A stretch of DNA of 64,000 nucleotides from Streptomyces sp. CB00316 (GCF_001905595.1 NZ_LIXI01000005.1:1-64000), one strand, 5' to 3'; counted from the stretch's first letter, positions 1 to 8,792 are shown. Notes: generated by a model from the sequence alone, not told the origin. A program made the numbers and translations.

Positions 1-1440
1 CGTGAGCGCATCGGGCTGCTGCTGGATGCGGGGTCGTGCAAGGAGGTCGAGCAGTTGCGCCGGCACCGGGCGACCGTGTTCGGTCTGGAGGCGAAGAGGC
101 CGTACACCGATGGTGTCATCACCGGCTGGGGCACGGTCGAGGGCCGGACGGTCTTCGTCTACGCGCATGATTTCCGGATCTTCGGCGGGGCGTTGGGCGA
201 GGCCCACGCGACGAAGATCCATAAGATCATGGACATGGCCATCTCGGCCGGTGCTCCCCTGGTGTCGTTGAACGACGGTGCGGGAGCCCGTATCCAGGAG
301 GGCGTCTCGGCGCTCGCCGGGTACGGCGGTATCTTCCAGCGCAACACGCGCGCCTCGGGTGTCATCCCGCAGATCAGTGTGATGCTCGGCCCGTGCGCGG
401 GCGGCGCGGCCTACAGTCCGGCGCTCACCGACTTCGTCTTCATGGTCCGTGAGACCTCGCAGATGTTCATCACCGGACCGGACGTCGTGAAGGCGGTCAC
501 CGGTGAGGAGATCACCCAGAACGGCCTCGGTGGCGCGGACGTGCATGCCGAGACCTCCGGTGTCGCGCACTTCGCGTACGACGACGAGGAGACCTGCATC
601 GCCGAGGTCCGCTACCTCATCGGGATGCTGCCCTCCAACAACCGCGAGAACCCGCCGACCGTCGAGAGCGACGACCCGGCCGACCGGCGTGGCGAGGTGC
701 TGCTGGACCTGGTGCCGGCCGACGGCAACCGCCCCTACGACATGCACCAGGTGATCGAGGAGCTCGTCGACGACGGCGACTACCTGGAGATCCATGAGCG
801 CTGGGCCCGTAACATCATCTGTGCGCTGGCCCGTCTGGACGGTCAGGTCGTCGGCATCGTCGCCAACCAGCCGCAGGCGCTGGCCGGGGTGCTGGACATC
901 GAGGCGTCCGAGAAGGCCGCCCGGTTCGTCCAGATGTGCGACGCGTTCAACATCCCGATCATCACTCTTCTGGACGTCCCCGGCTTCCTGCCCGGCGTGG
1001 ACCAGGAGCACGGTGGGATCATCCGGCACGGCGCCAAGCTGCTGTACGCCTACTGCAACGCCACCGTGCCCCGGATCTCGCTGATCCTGCGGAAGGCCTA
1101 CGGAGGCGCGTACATCGTCATGGACAGCCAGTCCATCGGGGCCGACCTCACCTACGCCTGGCCCACCAACGAGATCGCGGTGATGGGCGCCGAGGGTGCC
1201 GCCAACGTCATCTTCCGCCGCCAGATCGCGGACGCCGAGGACCCCGAGGCCATGCGCGCCCGCATGGTCAAGGAGTACAAGGCCGAGCTGATGCACCCCT
1301 ACTACGCGGCCGAGCGCGGTCTGGTCGACGACGTCATCGACCCCGCCGAGACCCGCGAGGTACTCATCGCCTCGCTCGCCATGCTCCGCACCAAGCACGC
1401 CGACCTGCCCTCCCGCAAGCACGGCAACCAGCCCACATGA
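1..1440 (+). CDS. Acyl-CoA carboxylase beta subunit (carboxyltransferase), 5' end outside window
   Basis: This is the carboxyltransferase subunit of a biotin-dependent acyl-CoA carboxylase of the propionyl/acetyl-CoA carboxylase beta family. It moves CO2 from carboxybiotin to acetyl- or propionyl-CoA, giving malonyl- or methylmalonyl-CoA. The reading frame is open from the first base of the window, so about 50 N-terminal residues are missing; the 479 codons present fit a family length near 530. Visible family motifs are the GAGARIQEGV loop, the oxyanion stretch GPCAGGAAYSPALTDF, and DVPGFLPGVDQEHGGIIRHG in the C-terminal half. It overlaps the epsilon-subunit gene by ATGA. It may be housekeeping or may feed malonyl-CoA to the polyketide genes; no TGCA box was seen between it and accE. 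Confident in the family, unsure of substrate preference. Confidence 0.95.
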   Translation, partial: RERIGLLLDAGSCKEVEQLRRHRATVFGLEAKRPYTDGVITGWGTVEGRTVFVYAHDFRIFGGALGEAHATKIHKIMDMAISAGAPLVSLNDGAGARIQEGVSALAGYGGIFQRNTRASGVIPQISVMLGPCAGGAAYSPALTDFVFMVRETSQMFITGPDVVKAVTGEEITQNGLGGADVHAETSGVAHFAYDDEETCIAEVRYLIGMLPSNNRENPPTVESDDPADRRGEVLLDLVPADGNRPYDMHQVIEELVDDGDYLEIHERWARNIICALARLDGQVVGIVANQPQALAGVLDIEASEKAARFVQMCDAFNIPIITLLDVPGFLPGVDQEHGGIIRHGAKLLYAYCNATVPRISLILRKAYGGAYIVMDSQSIGADLTYAWPTNEIAVMGAEGAANVIFRRQIADAEDPEAMRARMVKEYKAELMHPYYAAERGLVDDVIDPAETREVLIASLAMLRTKHADLPSRKHGNQPT

Positions 1441-1640
1441 GCACCGCGGCCGAGCAGGACGGATCCCTGGTGCGCGTGGTTCGCGGTCTTCCCACTCCCG
1501 AGGAACTGGCGGCGGTCGTCGTGGTGCTCACCGCGCTGCCCGTCCCGGACACGGCCGGGGCTGGCGTGCCCACGCGCGCTCCCTGGCGTCGCGCGGAGTC
1601 CCCGGCCTCGCCCCAGGTCTCCTGGCGGGCCGGGCGCTGA
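1437..1640 (+). CDS. accE: Acyl-CoA carboxylase epsilon subunit (AccE-like)
   Basis: Small 67-residue protein whose ATG overlaps the stop of the beta-subunit gene (ATGA). The segment LVRVVRGLPTPEELAAVVVV is the recognisable core of actinobacterial acyl-CoA carboxylase epsilon subunits, which bind the beta subunit and stimulate the holoenzyme. The rest is Pro/Ala/Arg-rich and ends with a Trp-Arg segment, also usual for the family. Size, position and translational coupling all support the call. A short perfect hairpin overlaps its stop codon. Confidence 0.88.
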   Translation: MSTAAEQDGSLVRVVRGLPTPEELAAVVVVLTALPVPDTAGAGVPTRAPWRRAESPASPQVSWRAGR

Positions 1641-1653
1641 GCGGTGCTCAGCG
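1635..1653 (+). terminator. Small hairpin at the end of accE
   Basis: Perfect 8-bp stem (cgctgagc / gctcagcg) with a 3-nt loop that includes the accE stop codon. No T tract follows, so it is only a weak terminator or an RNA-end stabiliser. Confidence 0.35.
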
Positions 1654-1713
1654 TTCCTGAAACGGCGGGTCGGCAGGTCGCTCCGCGCTGCGATCCGCAC
1701 AACCGGTTGGCGG

Positions 1714-1729
1714 TTGCAGGTATGTGCAC
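1714..1729 (+). promoter_or_regulatory. TGCA-N6-TGCA box upstream of mmpL
   Basis: TGCA at 1715-1718 and TGCA at 1725-1728, exactly 10 nt apart (sequence TTGCAGGTATGTGCAC), lying about 100 nt before the MMPL start. GGCGG on the left and CCGCC on the right extend the dyad. It is one of nine such elements in intergenic DNA of this locus. Confidence 0.6.
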
Positions 1730-1827
1730 CGCCACTTGAAGATCCGTACCACCTTGCGGACCGTGGCGGTCCGAGTGCAGGTTCCCCGCGGCCGCCCGGC
1801 CGCAGGTGAAGTCGTGGAGGAAAGCGC

Positions 1828-3987
1828 ATGTTCCGTGGAATCGGACGGTTCTCGGTGAACCGCCCATGGTTGGTCATCGTTCTCTGGCTGGTGGCGACCG
1901 CAGCCCTGATCGCGCTGGCGCCCCAGCTGAAGCCGACCAACGATCAAGCGGAGTTCCTCCCGTCGGACTACGAGTCGGTACGCGCCGTGCAGGTCCAGCA
2001 GGACGCCTTCCCGCAGAGTCGTCAGCCGTCGGCCATCGGCGTGTTCCAACGGACCGACGGCGGCGAGCTGACCGACGCCGACAAGAAGGCGGTCGGCGAG
2101 GTCGCGGCCGGTCTGCAGGAGAAGAAGTTCGCGAAGATCACGGAAGTGGTCGCGGATCCGAGCTCGGTCTCACCGGACGGGAAGATCAGTCTCATCCACG
2201 TGTTCGCCTCCACGAAGACGGCCCACGACGAGACGCTGGTCGCGTCCATCGGGAAGCTGAGGACCGAGGCGTCCGAACTGCTGCCCGACAGCGGGCTGAA
2301 GCTGGGCTTCACCGGAGCCTCCCCCATGGTGCTGGACTCGCAGGAGGCGTCAGACAGTACCGACGCGATGGTCATGATGGCCACCCTGGTGCTCATCATC
2401 GTCCTGCTGCTGATCATCTTCCGCAGCCCCGTCATCGCCCTGATGCCGGTCCTCATCATCGCAGTCGTGTTCATGGTGACCATGGGGGTGATCGCGACCG
2501 CCAGCGAACTCGCAGGTCTGGAAGCACCCGCCTCCATCTCCGCCATTCTCATCGTGGTGCTCTTCGGTGTCGGCACCGACTACACCCTCTTCCTCCTGTT
2601 CCGCTACCGCGAGCACCTGAGGGAGGGGCAGCAGCCCAAGGAGGCGCTGGCGACCGCGGCGGGCCGGGTCGGCGAGACCATCGCCTCCGCCGCGGGCGTC
2701 GTCATCGCCGCGTTCCTCTCCCTGCTGCTGTCCTCGATGGGCATGCTCAGCAGCATGGGCCTGTCGCTGGCCCTCGCCGTCGCCGTCACCCTGGTCGCCG
2801 CCCTCACGCTCGTGCCTGCGGTCTTCTCCCTGCTGGGCATCAAGGCGTTCTGGCCGTCGAAGGCGTGGCGCACGAAGCCCGACAACCGGATCACGGGACG
2901 CGTCGGCGACTTCGCCGCCCGCAAGCCCGCGCTCATCGCCGCCGTGTCCGGTGGACTGCTGGTGGTCATGGCACTGGGCGTGCTCGGCTTCAAGGCGGAG
3001 TACGACACCGAGAGCTCGCTGCCGGGCGACCTGGAGTCCGTCCAGGCGATGGAACAGCTCCAGCAGGGCTTCTCCGCCGGGCAGTCCGACCCGACCTTCG
3101 TGTACGTGAAGTCCACCGACGGCTCGCCACTGGACCAGGACCGGCTCGCCGCCTTCGGCACCGAGCTGTCGGGCGTCGAGGGTGTCGACAAGGTGTCCCC
3201 GGCCCAGGTCAACCCGAAGGGCGACGTGGCCCAGTACAGCGTCGTGCTCAAATTCCGACCGACCGGTGACGAGGCCCTGAGCCTGGTCGGCGGCGAGCTG
3301 CGCGACACGGTGCACGAAGCGGCGCCTGAGGGCACCGAGCAGTACGTCGGCGGCAGCACGGCGGTGCTCGCGGACGTCCGGACCGCCGTCAACCGCGACT
3401 ACAAGCTGGTGTTCCCGGTGGCCGCCGTGGCGATCATGCTGATCCTCGGTCTGATGCTCCGCAGCCTCATCGCCCCGCTGTACCTGATGATCTCGGTGGG
3501 CCTCGGCTTCGGCGGCACGCTCGGCGCCACGGTCTGGCTGTTCCAGGACGGTTCGGGCGGGCTGCTGTTCATGCTGCCCGTGATCGTCTACCTCTTCGTG
3601 GTGGCCATCGGCACGGACTACAACATCCTGATGGTCGCCCGGCTGCGCGAGGAGATCCAGAACGGGAGGAGGCCCGAGGAAGCCGTCCGACTGGCCGTCG
3701 TGCAGTCCGCCCCCACCATCGGCGCGGCCGCGGTCATCCTCGCCGGCACCTTCGGGGTCCTGATGCTGGCCGACAACGACATGCTGAAGCAGATGGGCTT
3801 CGCCGTGGCGTTCGGCATCATGCTGAGTGCCTTCGTGATGGCGATCCTCCTGGTGCCGGCGATCACCACGCTGGTGGGACGGTCCGCCTGGTGGCCGGGC
3901 AACCGCCACGACGCGCCGGCCGACGACGCCACCGGGCCGGCTCGCGCGGAGGAGGCCGACCCCCTCGTGACCACCCGCACCTCGTAG
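1828..3987 (+). CDS. MMPL/RND-family transporter
   Basis: A 719-residue integral membrane protein of the MMPL branch of the RND superfamily, which exports lipids and lipophilic natural products using the proton gradient. It has the two-fold layout of the family: one N-terminal helix near residues 14-33, a large extracytoplasmic domain, a five-helix bundle with FGVGTDYTLFLLFRYREHL, then a second helix, a second soluble domain and a second bundle with VAIGTDYNILMVARLREE. The GTDY motifs carry the Asp-Tyr pairs of the proton-relay helices. The ATG is preceded by a good GGAGGA site. A TGCA box lies upstream and a strong terminator follows, so it is a one-gene unit. It probably exports the lipopeptide or gives self-resistance; the cargo is inferred from context. 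Confidence 0.93.
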   Translation: MFRGIGRFSVNRPWLVIVLWLVATAALIALAPQLKPTNDQAEFLPSDYESVRAVQVQQDAFPQSRQPSAIGVFQRTDGGELTDADKKAVGEVAAGLQEKKFAKITEVVADPSSVSPDGKISLIHVFASTKTAHDETLVASIGKLRTEASELLPDSGLKLGFTGASPMVLDSQEASDSTDAMVMMATLVLIIVLLLIIFRSPVIALMPVLIIAVVFMVTMGVIATASELAGLEAPASISAILIVVLFGVGTDYTLFLLFRYREHLREGQQPKEALATAAGRVGETIASAAGVVIAAFLSLLLSSMGMLSSMGLSLALAVAVTLVAALTLVPAVFSLLGIKAFWPSKAWRTKPDNRITGRVGDFAARKPALIAAVSGGLLVVMALGVLGFKAEYDTESSLPGDLESVQAMEQLQQGFSAGQSDPTFVYVKSTDGSPLDQDRLAAFGTELSGVEGVDKVSPAQVNPKGDVAQYSVVLKFRPTGDEALSLVGGELRDTVHEAAPEGTEQYVGGSTAVLADVRTAVNRDYKLVFPVAAVAIMLILGLMLRSLIAPLYLMISVGLGFGGTLGATVWLFQDGSGGLLFMLPVIVYLFVVAIGTDYNILMVARLREEIQNGRRPEEAVRLAVVQSAPTIGAAAVILAGTFGVLMLADNDMLKQMGFAVAFGIMLSAFVMAILLVPAITTLVGRSAWWPGNRHDAPADDATGPARAEEADPLVTTRTS

Positions 3988-4002
3988 CCCCTGGCACACC
4001 GG

Positions 4003-4046
4003 CGCCGCCGCCCGCCCCGGCCCGGGGCGGGCGGCGGCGTCCTTTT
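4003..4046 (+). terminator. Rho-independent terminator after mmpL
   Basis: Perfect 18-bp GC stem (4003-4020 with 4022-4039) followed by tcctttttg. The T5 run makes this the most classical intrinsic terminator in the window. It separates mmpL from the mbtH promoter region. Confidence 0.85.
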
Positions 4047-4066
4047 TGCCCCGCGGAATACGTTCC

Positions 4067-4082
4067 GTGCAACTTCCTGAAA
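4067..4082 (+). promoter_or_regulatory. TGCA-type box upstream of mbtH
   Basis: TGCA 4068-4071 and TGAA 4078-4081, period 10 (GTGCAACTTCCTGAAA). A possible -10 hexamer TAGAAT begins at 4111, 30 nt past the box. That spacing is also seen at the P450 promoter. Confidence 0.5.
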
Positions 4083-4204
4083 GGGTACGGATAAGCGTTC
4101 TTGGTCTCTGTAGAATTTTTCTTCATACGGCTTCCTCGGTCACCAGGAATTCCACCGTGGTGCCGGTGAGGCACGAAGCGCGATGCACGAGCGGAAGTTT
4201 CGGA

Positions 4205-4232
4205 CCCTGCATTGCGGTCCCTGCGTTGCGGT
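4205..4232 (+). repeat. 14-nt tandem repeat in the mbtH leader
   Basis: ccctgcattgcggt (4205-4218) is followed directly by ccctgcgttgcggt (4219-4232), 13 of 14 identical, about 45 nt before the mbtH start. The rest of 3988-4277 holds the terminator, the box and no credible gene. Confidence 0.6.
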
Positions 4233-4277
4233 CGCGGAACTCCGTACCGATGTTTCGAACACGTATGAGAGGCAGCG

Positions 4278-4496
4278 ATGAGTACAAACCCCTTCGAGGA
4301 CAACGAGGCCAGCTACTACGTACTGGTCAACGAGGAGGGCCAGCACTCGCTGTGGCCCGCGTTCGCCGAGATCCCCGCGGGCTGGACGGTGCGGCACGGT
4401 CAGAACACCCGGCAGTCCTGCCTGGACTACGTCGAGGAGCACTGGACGGACATGCGCCCCCTGAGCCTGGTGCGCCAGATGGCGGCCGCAGAGTAG
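4278..4496 (+). CDS. MbtH-like protein
   Basis: A 72-residue MbtH-family chaperone/activator, which binds the N-terminal subdomain of NRPS adenylation domains and is often needed for their solubility and activity. The family signature is complete: NPFED near the start, SLWP, the W-x-V segment and the C-terminal [14 protein letters not shown]. The ATG has a gagagg site. It is the first gene of a two-gene unit with a type II thioesterase and has a long leader of about 200 nt. With eight A-domain regions encoded here (six in the three NRPS proteins, two in separate proteins), this is the only MbtH gene seen in the window. Confidence 0.96.
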   Translation: MSTNPFEDNEASYYVLVNEEGQHSLWPAFAEIPAGWTVRHGQNTRQSCLDYVEEHWTDMRPLSLVRQMAAAE

Positions 4497-4521
4497 GCGG
4501 GCGGGCGGGAAGGGACGAGCC

Positions 4522-5286
4522 ATGCAGAGGCTTTCGCCCGTCTCCTCGATCCACCGCCCCCGGCCACGCCCCGGGGCCGACCGGGTGCTGGTGTGTCTGA
4601 GCTACTGCGGCGGCGGCACCGCGCCCTTCCGGGGCTGGGCCCAGGAGGCACCGGACGACCTGGAGTTGGCGCTCGTCTGCTATCCGGGCAGGGAGGCACG
4701 CTACGGCACGCCCTTCGCCCGCGACTGGGTGAGCTTGCGGGACGACGTGGTGCGGGCGGTGCGCGGGATCGCGGACCGGCCGTACACGCTGTTCGGCCAC
4801 AGCATGGGCTCCTGGATGGCGTTCGAGACCGCCGCGGAGCTCGAACGTCTCGGCGTGGCACCGCCATCGGCGCTCGTCGTCTCCGGCGGAGTGGCACCCC
4901 ACCGGCGTCAGCACCGCAGCGACGTGCCCCGCTCGACGGACGGTGACGAGGCCCTCGTCGCCTGGATGCGGGAGTTCGGGCAGATGAGCGCGGTGGTGGC
5001 CAACGAACCGGAACTGCGGGACCTGGCGGTGGAGTTGCTCCGCGCGGACCTCATGGTGTCGGAGTCCTACCGGTTCGTGGCGGGCACCCGTGCCTCCGTG
5101 CCGCTGCGGCTGCTGTACGGGGCCGGGGACAGCGAGCCGTTCAGCGAGGTGGAGCGGGACTGGAAGTCCCTGGCCGACGGCGGCTTCGAGGCGTTCGAGC
5201 TGCCGGGCGGGCACTTCTACGAGCCGGACGTGTGGTCCCGGATTCCGCAGTGGTGCGCCACCTCCGCCCCGGTTCCGGGACGTTAG
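4522..5286 (+). CDS. Type II thioesterase
   Basis: A 254-residue alpha/beta-hydrolase of the external NRPS/PKS thioesterase family, which removes stalled or mis-primed groups from carrier domains. The nucleophile motif GHSMGSW is near residue 95, the SYCGGG oxyanion loop near residue 27, and the PGGHFYEPD segment near the C-terminus supplies the catalytic His. It follows mbtH by 25 nt and is probably co-transcribed. A second type II thioesterase gene follows the NRPS genes. The two have similar sizes and motifs, so one may serve the polyketide ACPs and the other the peptide carriers; that division is a guess. Confidence 0.93.
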   Translation: MQRLSPVSSIHRPRPRPGADRVLVCLSYCGGGTAPFRGWAQEAPDDLELALVCYPGREARYGTPFARDWVSLRDDVVRAVRGIADRPYTLFGHSMGSWMAFETAAELERLGVAPPSALVVSGGVAPHRRQHRSDVPRSTDGDEALVAWMREFGQMSAVVANEPELRDLAVELLRADLMVSESYRFVAGTRASVPLRLLYGAGDSEPFSEVERDWKSLADGGFEAFELPGGHFYEPDVWSRIPQWCATSAPVPGR

Positions 5287-5307
5287 GCGCGCAGGGCCGC
5301 ACACGGA

Positions 5308-5346
5308 CGGGAGGGCCGCACCGGAGTCGCCGGTGCGGCCCTCCCG
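5308..5346. terminator. Bidirectional hairpin terminator
   Basis: 17-bp perfect stem (5308-5324 with 5330-5346) and loop agtcg, followed by cttt on the plus strand. It lies between the converging thioesterase and membrane-protein genes, as expected for a two-way terminator. Confidence 0.75.
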
Positions 5347-5367
5347 CTTTCCCGTGGGCAGTGCGGC

Positions 5368-6330
5368 TCAGGTCCCCTCGCCCAGAGCGCGCCTGCGGTC
5401 GTGGAGCACCAGCAGGATGACCATGCCCATGGTCACGCCCAGCACCATGCCGGCCTGGCCCGCCAACAGGTGTGCGATCTCGCTCTCGGGGGAGGGCCGC
5501 TTCGTGCCCAGGCCGGTCAGGAGGCTGTAGAGGCCGTACGAGAAGAGCATCCCCGAGGAGATCCAGGACGCGGCCATGGGCGGCAGGAACCGCTTGGATC
5601 CCCGGCCGCTCGTCAGGACCAGCAGCCCCCACGCTCCGGCGAAGGCCCACACTCCGGTGCTCGCCGACAGCAGGTGCCACCACATGTCGCGGTGGACCAG
5701 GCGGCCCTGGTCGAGGCCGAGGGTGCCGCCGACGGCCCAGAACAGCTTGACGACGCCGAGTACGCAGCATCCTGCGGCCATCAGCCGTGCCACGGTCCTC
5801 TGCAGGGCCCGGGTGCCACCCACGGCGTCCCCGCAGTCGGTCGGACCGCTCAGCGCCTCCGGCCACCGCGCCCGCGCGTAGCCGGCCAGTGCGAGCGGCA
5901 GGCCGATACCGACCCCGACCAGCGAGATCATGACGAAGATCTGTTCGTAGACCCACAGATCGGTGGACGCCTCGGCCTGTTCGTCGCGGGACATGGCGGC
6001 CGGGCCGAGCACCGGAGCCAGCACCAGCATCGGCACGAGCAGGCCCGTGCCCACCCACACCGGCAGGACGATCAGCCAGGCGGGGACGCGCTCGCCCCAG
6101 GGGCGCACGAACGCCAGCGCCAGCAGGACGCCCACCGCGGCGAGCACCGCCGTGGTCGCGTTGATGGCGCGCCAGTCCGCCTCCCCCATTTCCTCGGAGG
6201 GCAGGAAGAGACCGAACATCCAGGCGATTTTGATGAGCATGTACGGCATGACCGCGGCGGCGGTGCCGAGTCCGGCGATTCTGCGAATCCTGAGCAGTCG
6301 TGAGGTCGGCTGGGCCACCGTTACTGTCAT
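5368..6330 (-). CDS. Multi-pass membrane protein of unknown function
   Basis: A 320-residue hydrophobic protein that I do not recognise. There are about eight likely membrane segments, with stretches such as AAVMPYMLIKIAWMFGLF near residues 25-45, TTAVLAAVGVLLALAFV, WLIVLPVWVGTGLLVPML, a segment near 145-165, and four in the second half. The C-terminus carries a short basic tail (HDRRRALG). No signal peptide, catalytic motif or transport signature is evident. It is transcribed alone, converges with the thioesterase, and is separated from the KS-like gene by 84 nt. It could be an immunity or export accessory protein, but that rests only on location. Confidence 0.75.
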   Translation of the reverse strand: MTVTVAQPTSRLLRIRRIAGLGTAAAVMPYMLIKIAWMFGLFLPSEEMGEADWRAINATTAVLAAVGVLLALAFVRPWGERVPAWLIVLPVWVGTGLLVPMLVLAPVLGPAAMSRDEQAEASTDLWVYEQIFVMISLVGVGIGLPLALAGYARARWPEALSGPTDCGDAVGGTRALQRTVARLMAAGCCVLGVVKLFWAVGGTLGLDQGRLVHRDMWWHLLSASTGVWAFAGAWGLLVLTSGRGSKRFLPPMAASWISSGMLFSYGLYSLLTGLGTKRPSPESEIAHLLAGQAGMVLGVTMGMVILLVLHDRRRALGEGT

Positions 6331-6414
6331 GTCTGCACAATATCCGAGCCGCCCGTGGCGGTCAAAGTTATGTCCGTCTTATCGCGCTGTGCGAATTTCC
6401 GCAGTTCTGTGGAA

Positions 6415-7362
6415 TTACGGCCGCGTCGGGTTGTGAAGTGCTATGGCGGTAATATGTCCGGATTCGGATACAGATATCAGGAGCGCGGGTTCTCCCGCTT
6501 CGGCCAGTGCGATCAGCTCCAGCATTCCCGACACCGCGCAGTGCCGTGACTCGGTGACCGCCGGCTCCGGACCGCGCACCGGCCCTCCGGCCGCGGCGAC
6601 GGCGTCGCGGACCGCGACGGCCAGAGGCAGGGCCTCTCTCGGGGCGCTGACGACGAGCCGTACGCCGTGCGCGTTCCCGGTCAGGGCGGCGATCCGCCGA
6701 CCGGTCACGGCCAGGGCGCCCGGGTCCCGGGCCCCGCCACCGTCCCGGGGGACGAACCGGGAGACGCCGCCGGAGATCCCGGCGAGCGCCCGGGTCCGGC
6801 CCGCCGGGTCCGGCGCCGACAGCACGACCGCGGCGGCGGCGTCGTGCTGGCCGTGGCGCGCGTCCCCGGTGGGCGCCCGGTCGGTCGCGGCGGCCACCAC
6901 CCGGTCCGCACGGCCGGTACGCAGGGCGGTCACCGCGAAGTGCACGGCTTCGAGGCCCGCGGTGACGGGGTTGGTCAGCGTGACCGAGAAGGCGCGCGCG
7001 CCGGAGGCGATGGCCAGCTGGCTGCCCGGCGTGCTCATCGAGAAGCCCGGCACCTCGGCCGGGCTGATGCCCCGGACGCCCTCGGTACGCAGGATGTCGT
7101 CCATCCGTCGGTGCGTGTGCGCGATCGCGTACTGCGTCCCCGTGACCACGCCGAGCCGTCTGCTCTCCCCGCCGGTCAGGGGCGGATCGTCGTGCCGTCG
7201 GCCGAGCGCCCGGTGCCCGGCGGCCAGCAGGTAGCGGGTGGGCGGCGCGAGGTACTTCCAGCCGCGCCGGCCGAGGTGCTCCGCCGGATCGAACCACGGC
7301 GCGTCACGAACGTCCCCCGGCTCCTGTGCGACGGCGCCGGCTCCGGTGATCTGGATGTTCAT
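6415..7362 (-). CDS. Degenerate ketosynthase-like protein (chain-length-factor-like)
   Basis: A 315-residue thiolase-fold protein related to beta-ketoacyl-ACP synthases but shorter than the usual 400 or more. The nucleophile elbow reads FSVTLTNPVTAGLEAVHF, so the active-site Cys is absent, and neither HGTGT nor GHTxGAAG can be found. It therefore cannot be a normal condensing enzyme. It overlaps the intact ketosynthase upstream by ATGA, which fits a KS/CLF-type heterodimer in which the partner lacks the Cys. It resembles the degenerate proteins encoded at 53576 and 54567. Its role as a chain-length or structural partner is inferred. Confidence 0.75.
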   Translation of the reverse strand: MNIQITGAGAVAQEPGDVRDAPWFDPAEHLGRRGWKYLAPPTRYLLAAGHRALGRRHDDPPLTGGESRRLGVVTGTQYAIAHTHRRMDDILRTEGVRGISPAEVPGFSMSTPGSQLAIASGARAFSVTLTNPVTAGLEAVHFAVTALRTGRADRVVAAATDRAPTGDARHGQHDAAAAVVLSAPDPAGRTRALAGISGGVSRFVPRDGGGARDPGALAVTGRRIAALTGNAHGVRLVVSAPREALPLAVAVRDAVAAAGGPVRGPEPAVTESRHCAVSGMLELIALAEAGEPALLISVSESGHITAIALHNPTRP

Positions 7363-8516
7363 TCGGTGGCCTCCCAGGCGAGCACCGCGTTGTTGCCACC
7401 GAAGCCGGTCCCGCTGACCAGCACGGAGGGCCGGGACAGCGGCAGGGGCGCACGGTGGGGGATCACCATCGGGCCGGTGGAATCGAGGGTGACGACATGG
7501 GCGTTCGGCGGGACCAGTCCGTGGCGCAGGATCCGCGCCGCGATGACGCAGCCGAAGACGCCGGCGGCGCCCGCGGTGTGGCCCATCACCGCCTTCGGCG
7601 CGTAACCGGCCGTCCGGGCCGCATCGCCTCCGGCGGCGGCCACCGCGTCGCTGACGGCGGCGCTCTCCACGGTGTCGTTGAGGACCACCCCGGCCCGGTG
7701 GAGCACCACCGCTCCCGGTGCTTTCGAAGCGCCGCCGAGGGCCTCGTCCGCCGCCCGCCGCAGTTGCTCGCCGGAAGGCTCCGGGGCCATCGGATGGTGG
7801 GCGTCACAGCTCCAGCCGTGTCCCGCGAGCACGGCCAGCGGGGTCGCGCCCCGACGGCGGGCAGACGCGGCCGACTCCAGCACCACGGCGGCGGCGCCCT
7901 CACCGGTGACCATGCCCGCCCGGTCGGCGTCGAAGGGGCGGCAGTGCCGCGGGTCCAGCAGACCGAACCGGTGCAGCGTCCCCACGGCGACCCGCGAGAA
8001 GGCGTCGCCGCCGCAGGCGACGATGACGTCGGCCTCGCCGGACTCGATCAGCTCGGCCGCCCAGCTCACCGCGTACGTCCCGGCGGAGCAGGCGGTGGAC
8101 AGGGTGTGGCTGCAACCGCCGATCCCGAACCGGTCGGCGACCACCGCCGCCACCCCGTGGACGGCGAGTCGGCGCCCCTCCGGTCCGGCGGTCTCCGCCG
8201 CGTCGATGTCCCCGAGCGAGGTGCCCACGGTCAGACCGGCGTCGAACAGGTCCGTACGGCTCAGGCCCGCCTCGGCGACGGCCTCCGCGACCGCCGTGAG
8301 GAGCAGCGCGCTGGTCCGCCCGGGGGGCTGACCCGCGGCCCCCGCCCGCAGGTCCTCCACGTCCGGCGCGGCGTACAGACGGGGGTGCTCGGGCAGACCG
8401 CAAGCGTCCGGCGCGGGCACCGGAAGCCTGTCCGCGCGCAGCAGACCGTCCCACAGCGCGTCGACACCGGCGCCGAAACAGGTCACCGCTCCCAACCCCG
8501 TGACCACGACCGTCAC
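7359..8516 (-). CDS. Beta-ketoacyl-ACP synthase (type II KS)
   Basis: A 385-residue condensing enzyme. The catalytic Cys sits in STACSAGTYA, the first His in the altered motif HRAGVVLND (normally HGTGTxxND), and the second Lys/His pair in KAVMGHTAGAAG, so the triad looks intact. It ends with SGTGFGGNNAVL, typical of KS C-termini. The chosen start is GTG at 8516, with an aaggag site about 8 nt before it; longer readings on the same frame cross the promoter region. It is first in an operon with its degenerate partner and diverges from the ACP/DsrE/dehydratase operon across a TGCA box. It probably extends the polyene that becomes the acyl cap. Confidence 0.88.
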   Translation of the reverse strand: MTVVVTGLGAVTCFGAGVDALWDGLLRADRLPVPAPDACGLPEHPRLYAAPDVEDLRAGAAGQPPGRTSALLLTAVAEAVAEAGLSRTDLFDAGLTVGTSLGDIDAAETAGPEGRRLAVHGVAAVVADRFGIGGCSHTLSTACSAGTYAVSWAAELIESGEADVIVACGGDAFSRVAVGTLHRFGLLDPRHCRPFDADRAGMVTGEGAAAVVLESAASARRRGATPLAVLAGHGWSCDAHHPMAPEPSGEQLRRAADEALGGASKAPGAVVLHRAGVVLNDTVESAAVSDAVAAAGGDAARTAGYAPKAVMGHTAGAAGVFGCVIAARILRHGLVPPNAHVVTLDSTGPMVIPHRAPLPLSRPSVLVSGTGFGGNNAVLAWEATE

Positions 8517-8641
8517 CGGCGCACCTCGCTCCTTCGTGCCGTGTCCTTGTCCCGTGCCCTCGTACGGTGTCGTCATCTGTGCCGAACAATTGACGGGATA
8601 CCGACCAGAGTGCCTTCGCCGAAGACCTCGGCTCGCCGCCC

Positions 8642-8657
8642 CTGCAAGTACCTGCAG
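8642..8657. promoter_or_regulatory. TGCA-N6-TGCA box in the divergent KS/ACP promoter
   Basis: Perfect pair: TGCA 8643-8646 and 8653-8656 (CTGCAAGTACCTGCAG), about 127 nt from the KS start and about 137 nt from the ACP start. Because TGCA is its own complement, the element reads the same way in both directions, which suits a divergent promoter. Confidence 0.65.
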
Positions 8658-8792
8658 TAATCGTGGAGCCGTATCCACGGCCGCCGCGGGCCTGCAATAG
8701 CATCGGCGCGTTCCCGCCGTTGCTTTACCGTCCGGTAAACACGGAATGCGGAACATGCGAACAGAAGTGAATATCCCATGAAAGGGAATCCG

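Noticed and set aside
55..1440. TTG at 55 as the start of the carboxylase beta subunit
   Set aside because: The frame is open to base 1 and the upstream residues (ERIGLLLDAGS) are typical of the family, so the gene starts outside the window.
1647..1663. A further TGCA-like box (TCAG-N6-TGAA at 1648-1661)
   Set aside because: Only the second half resembles the element; the first half has no match, and a stronger box lies 60 nt downstream.
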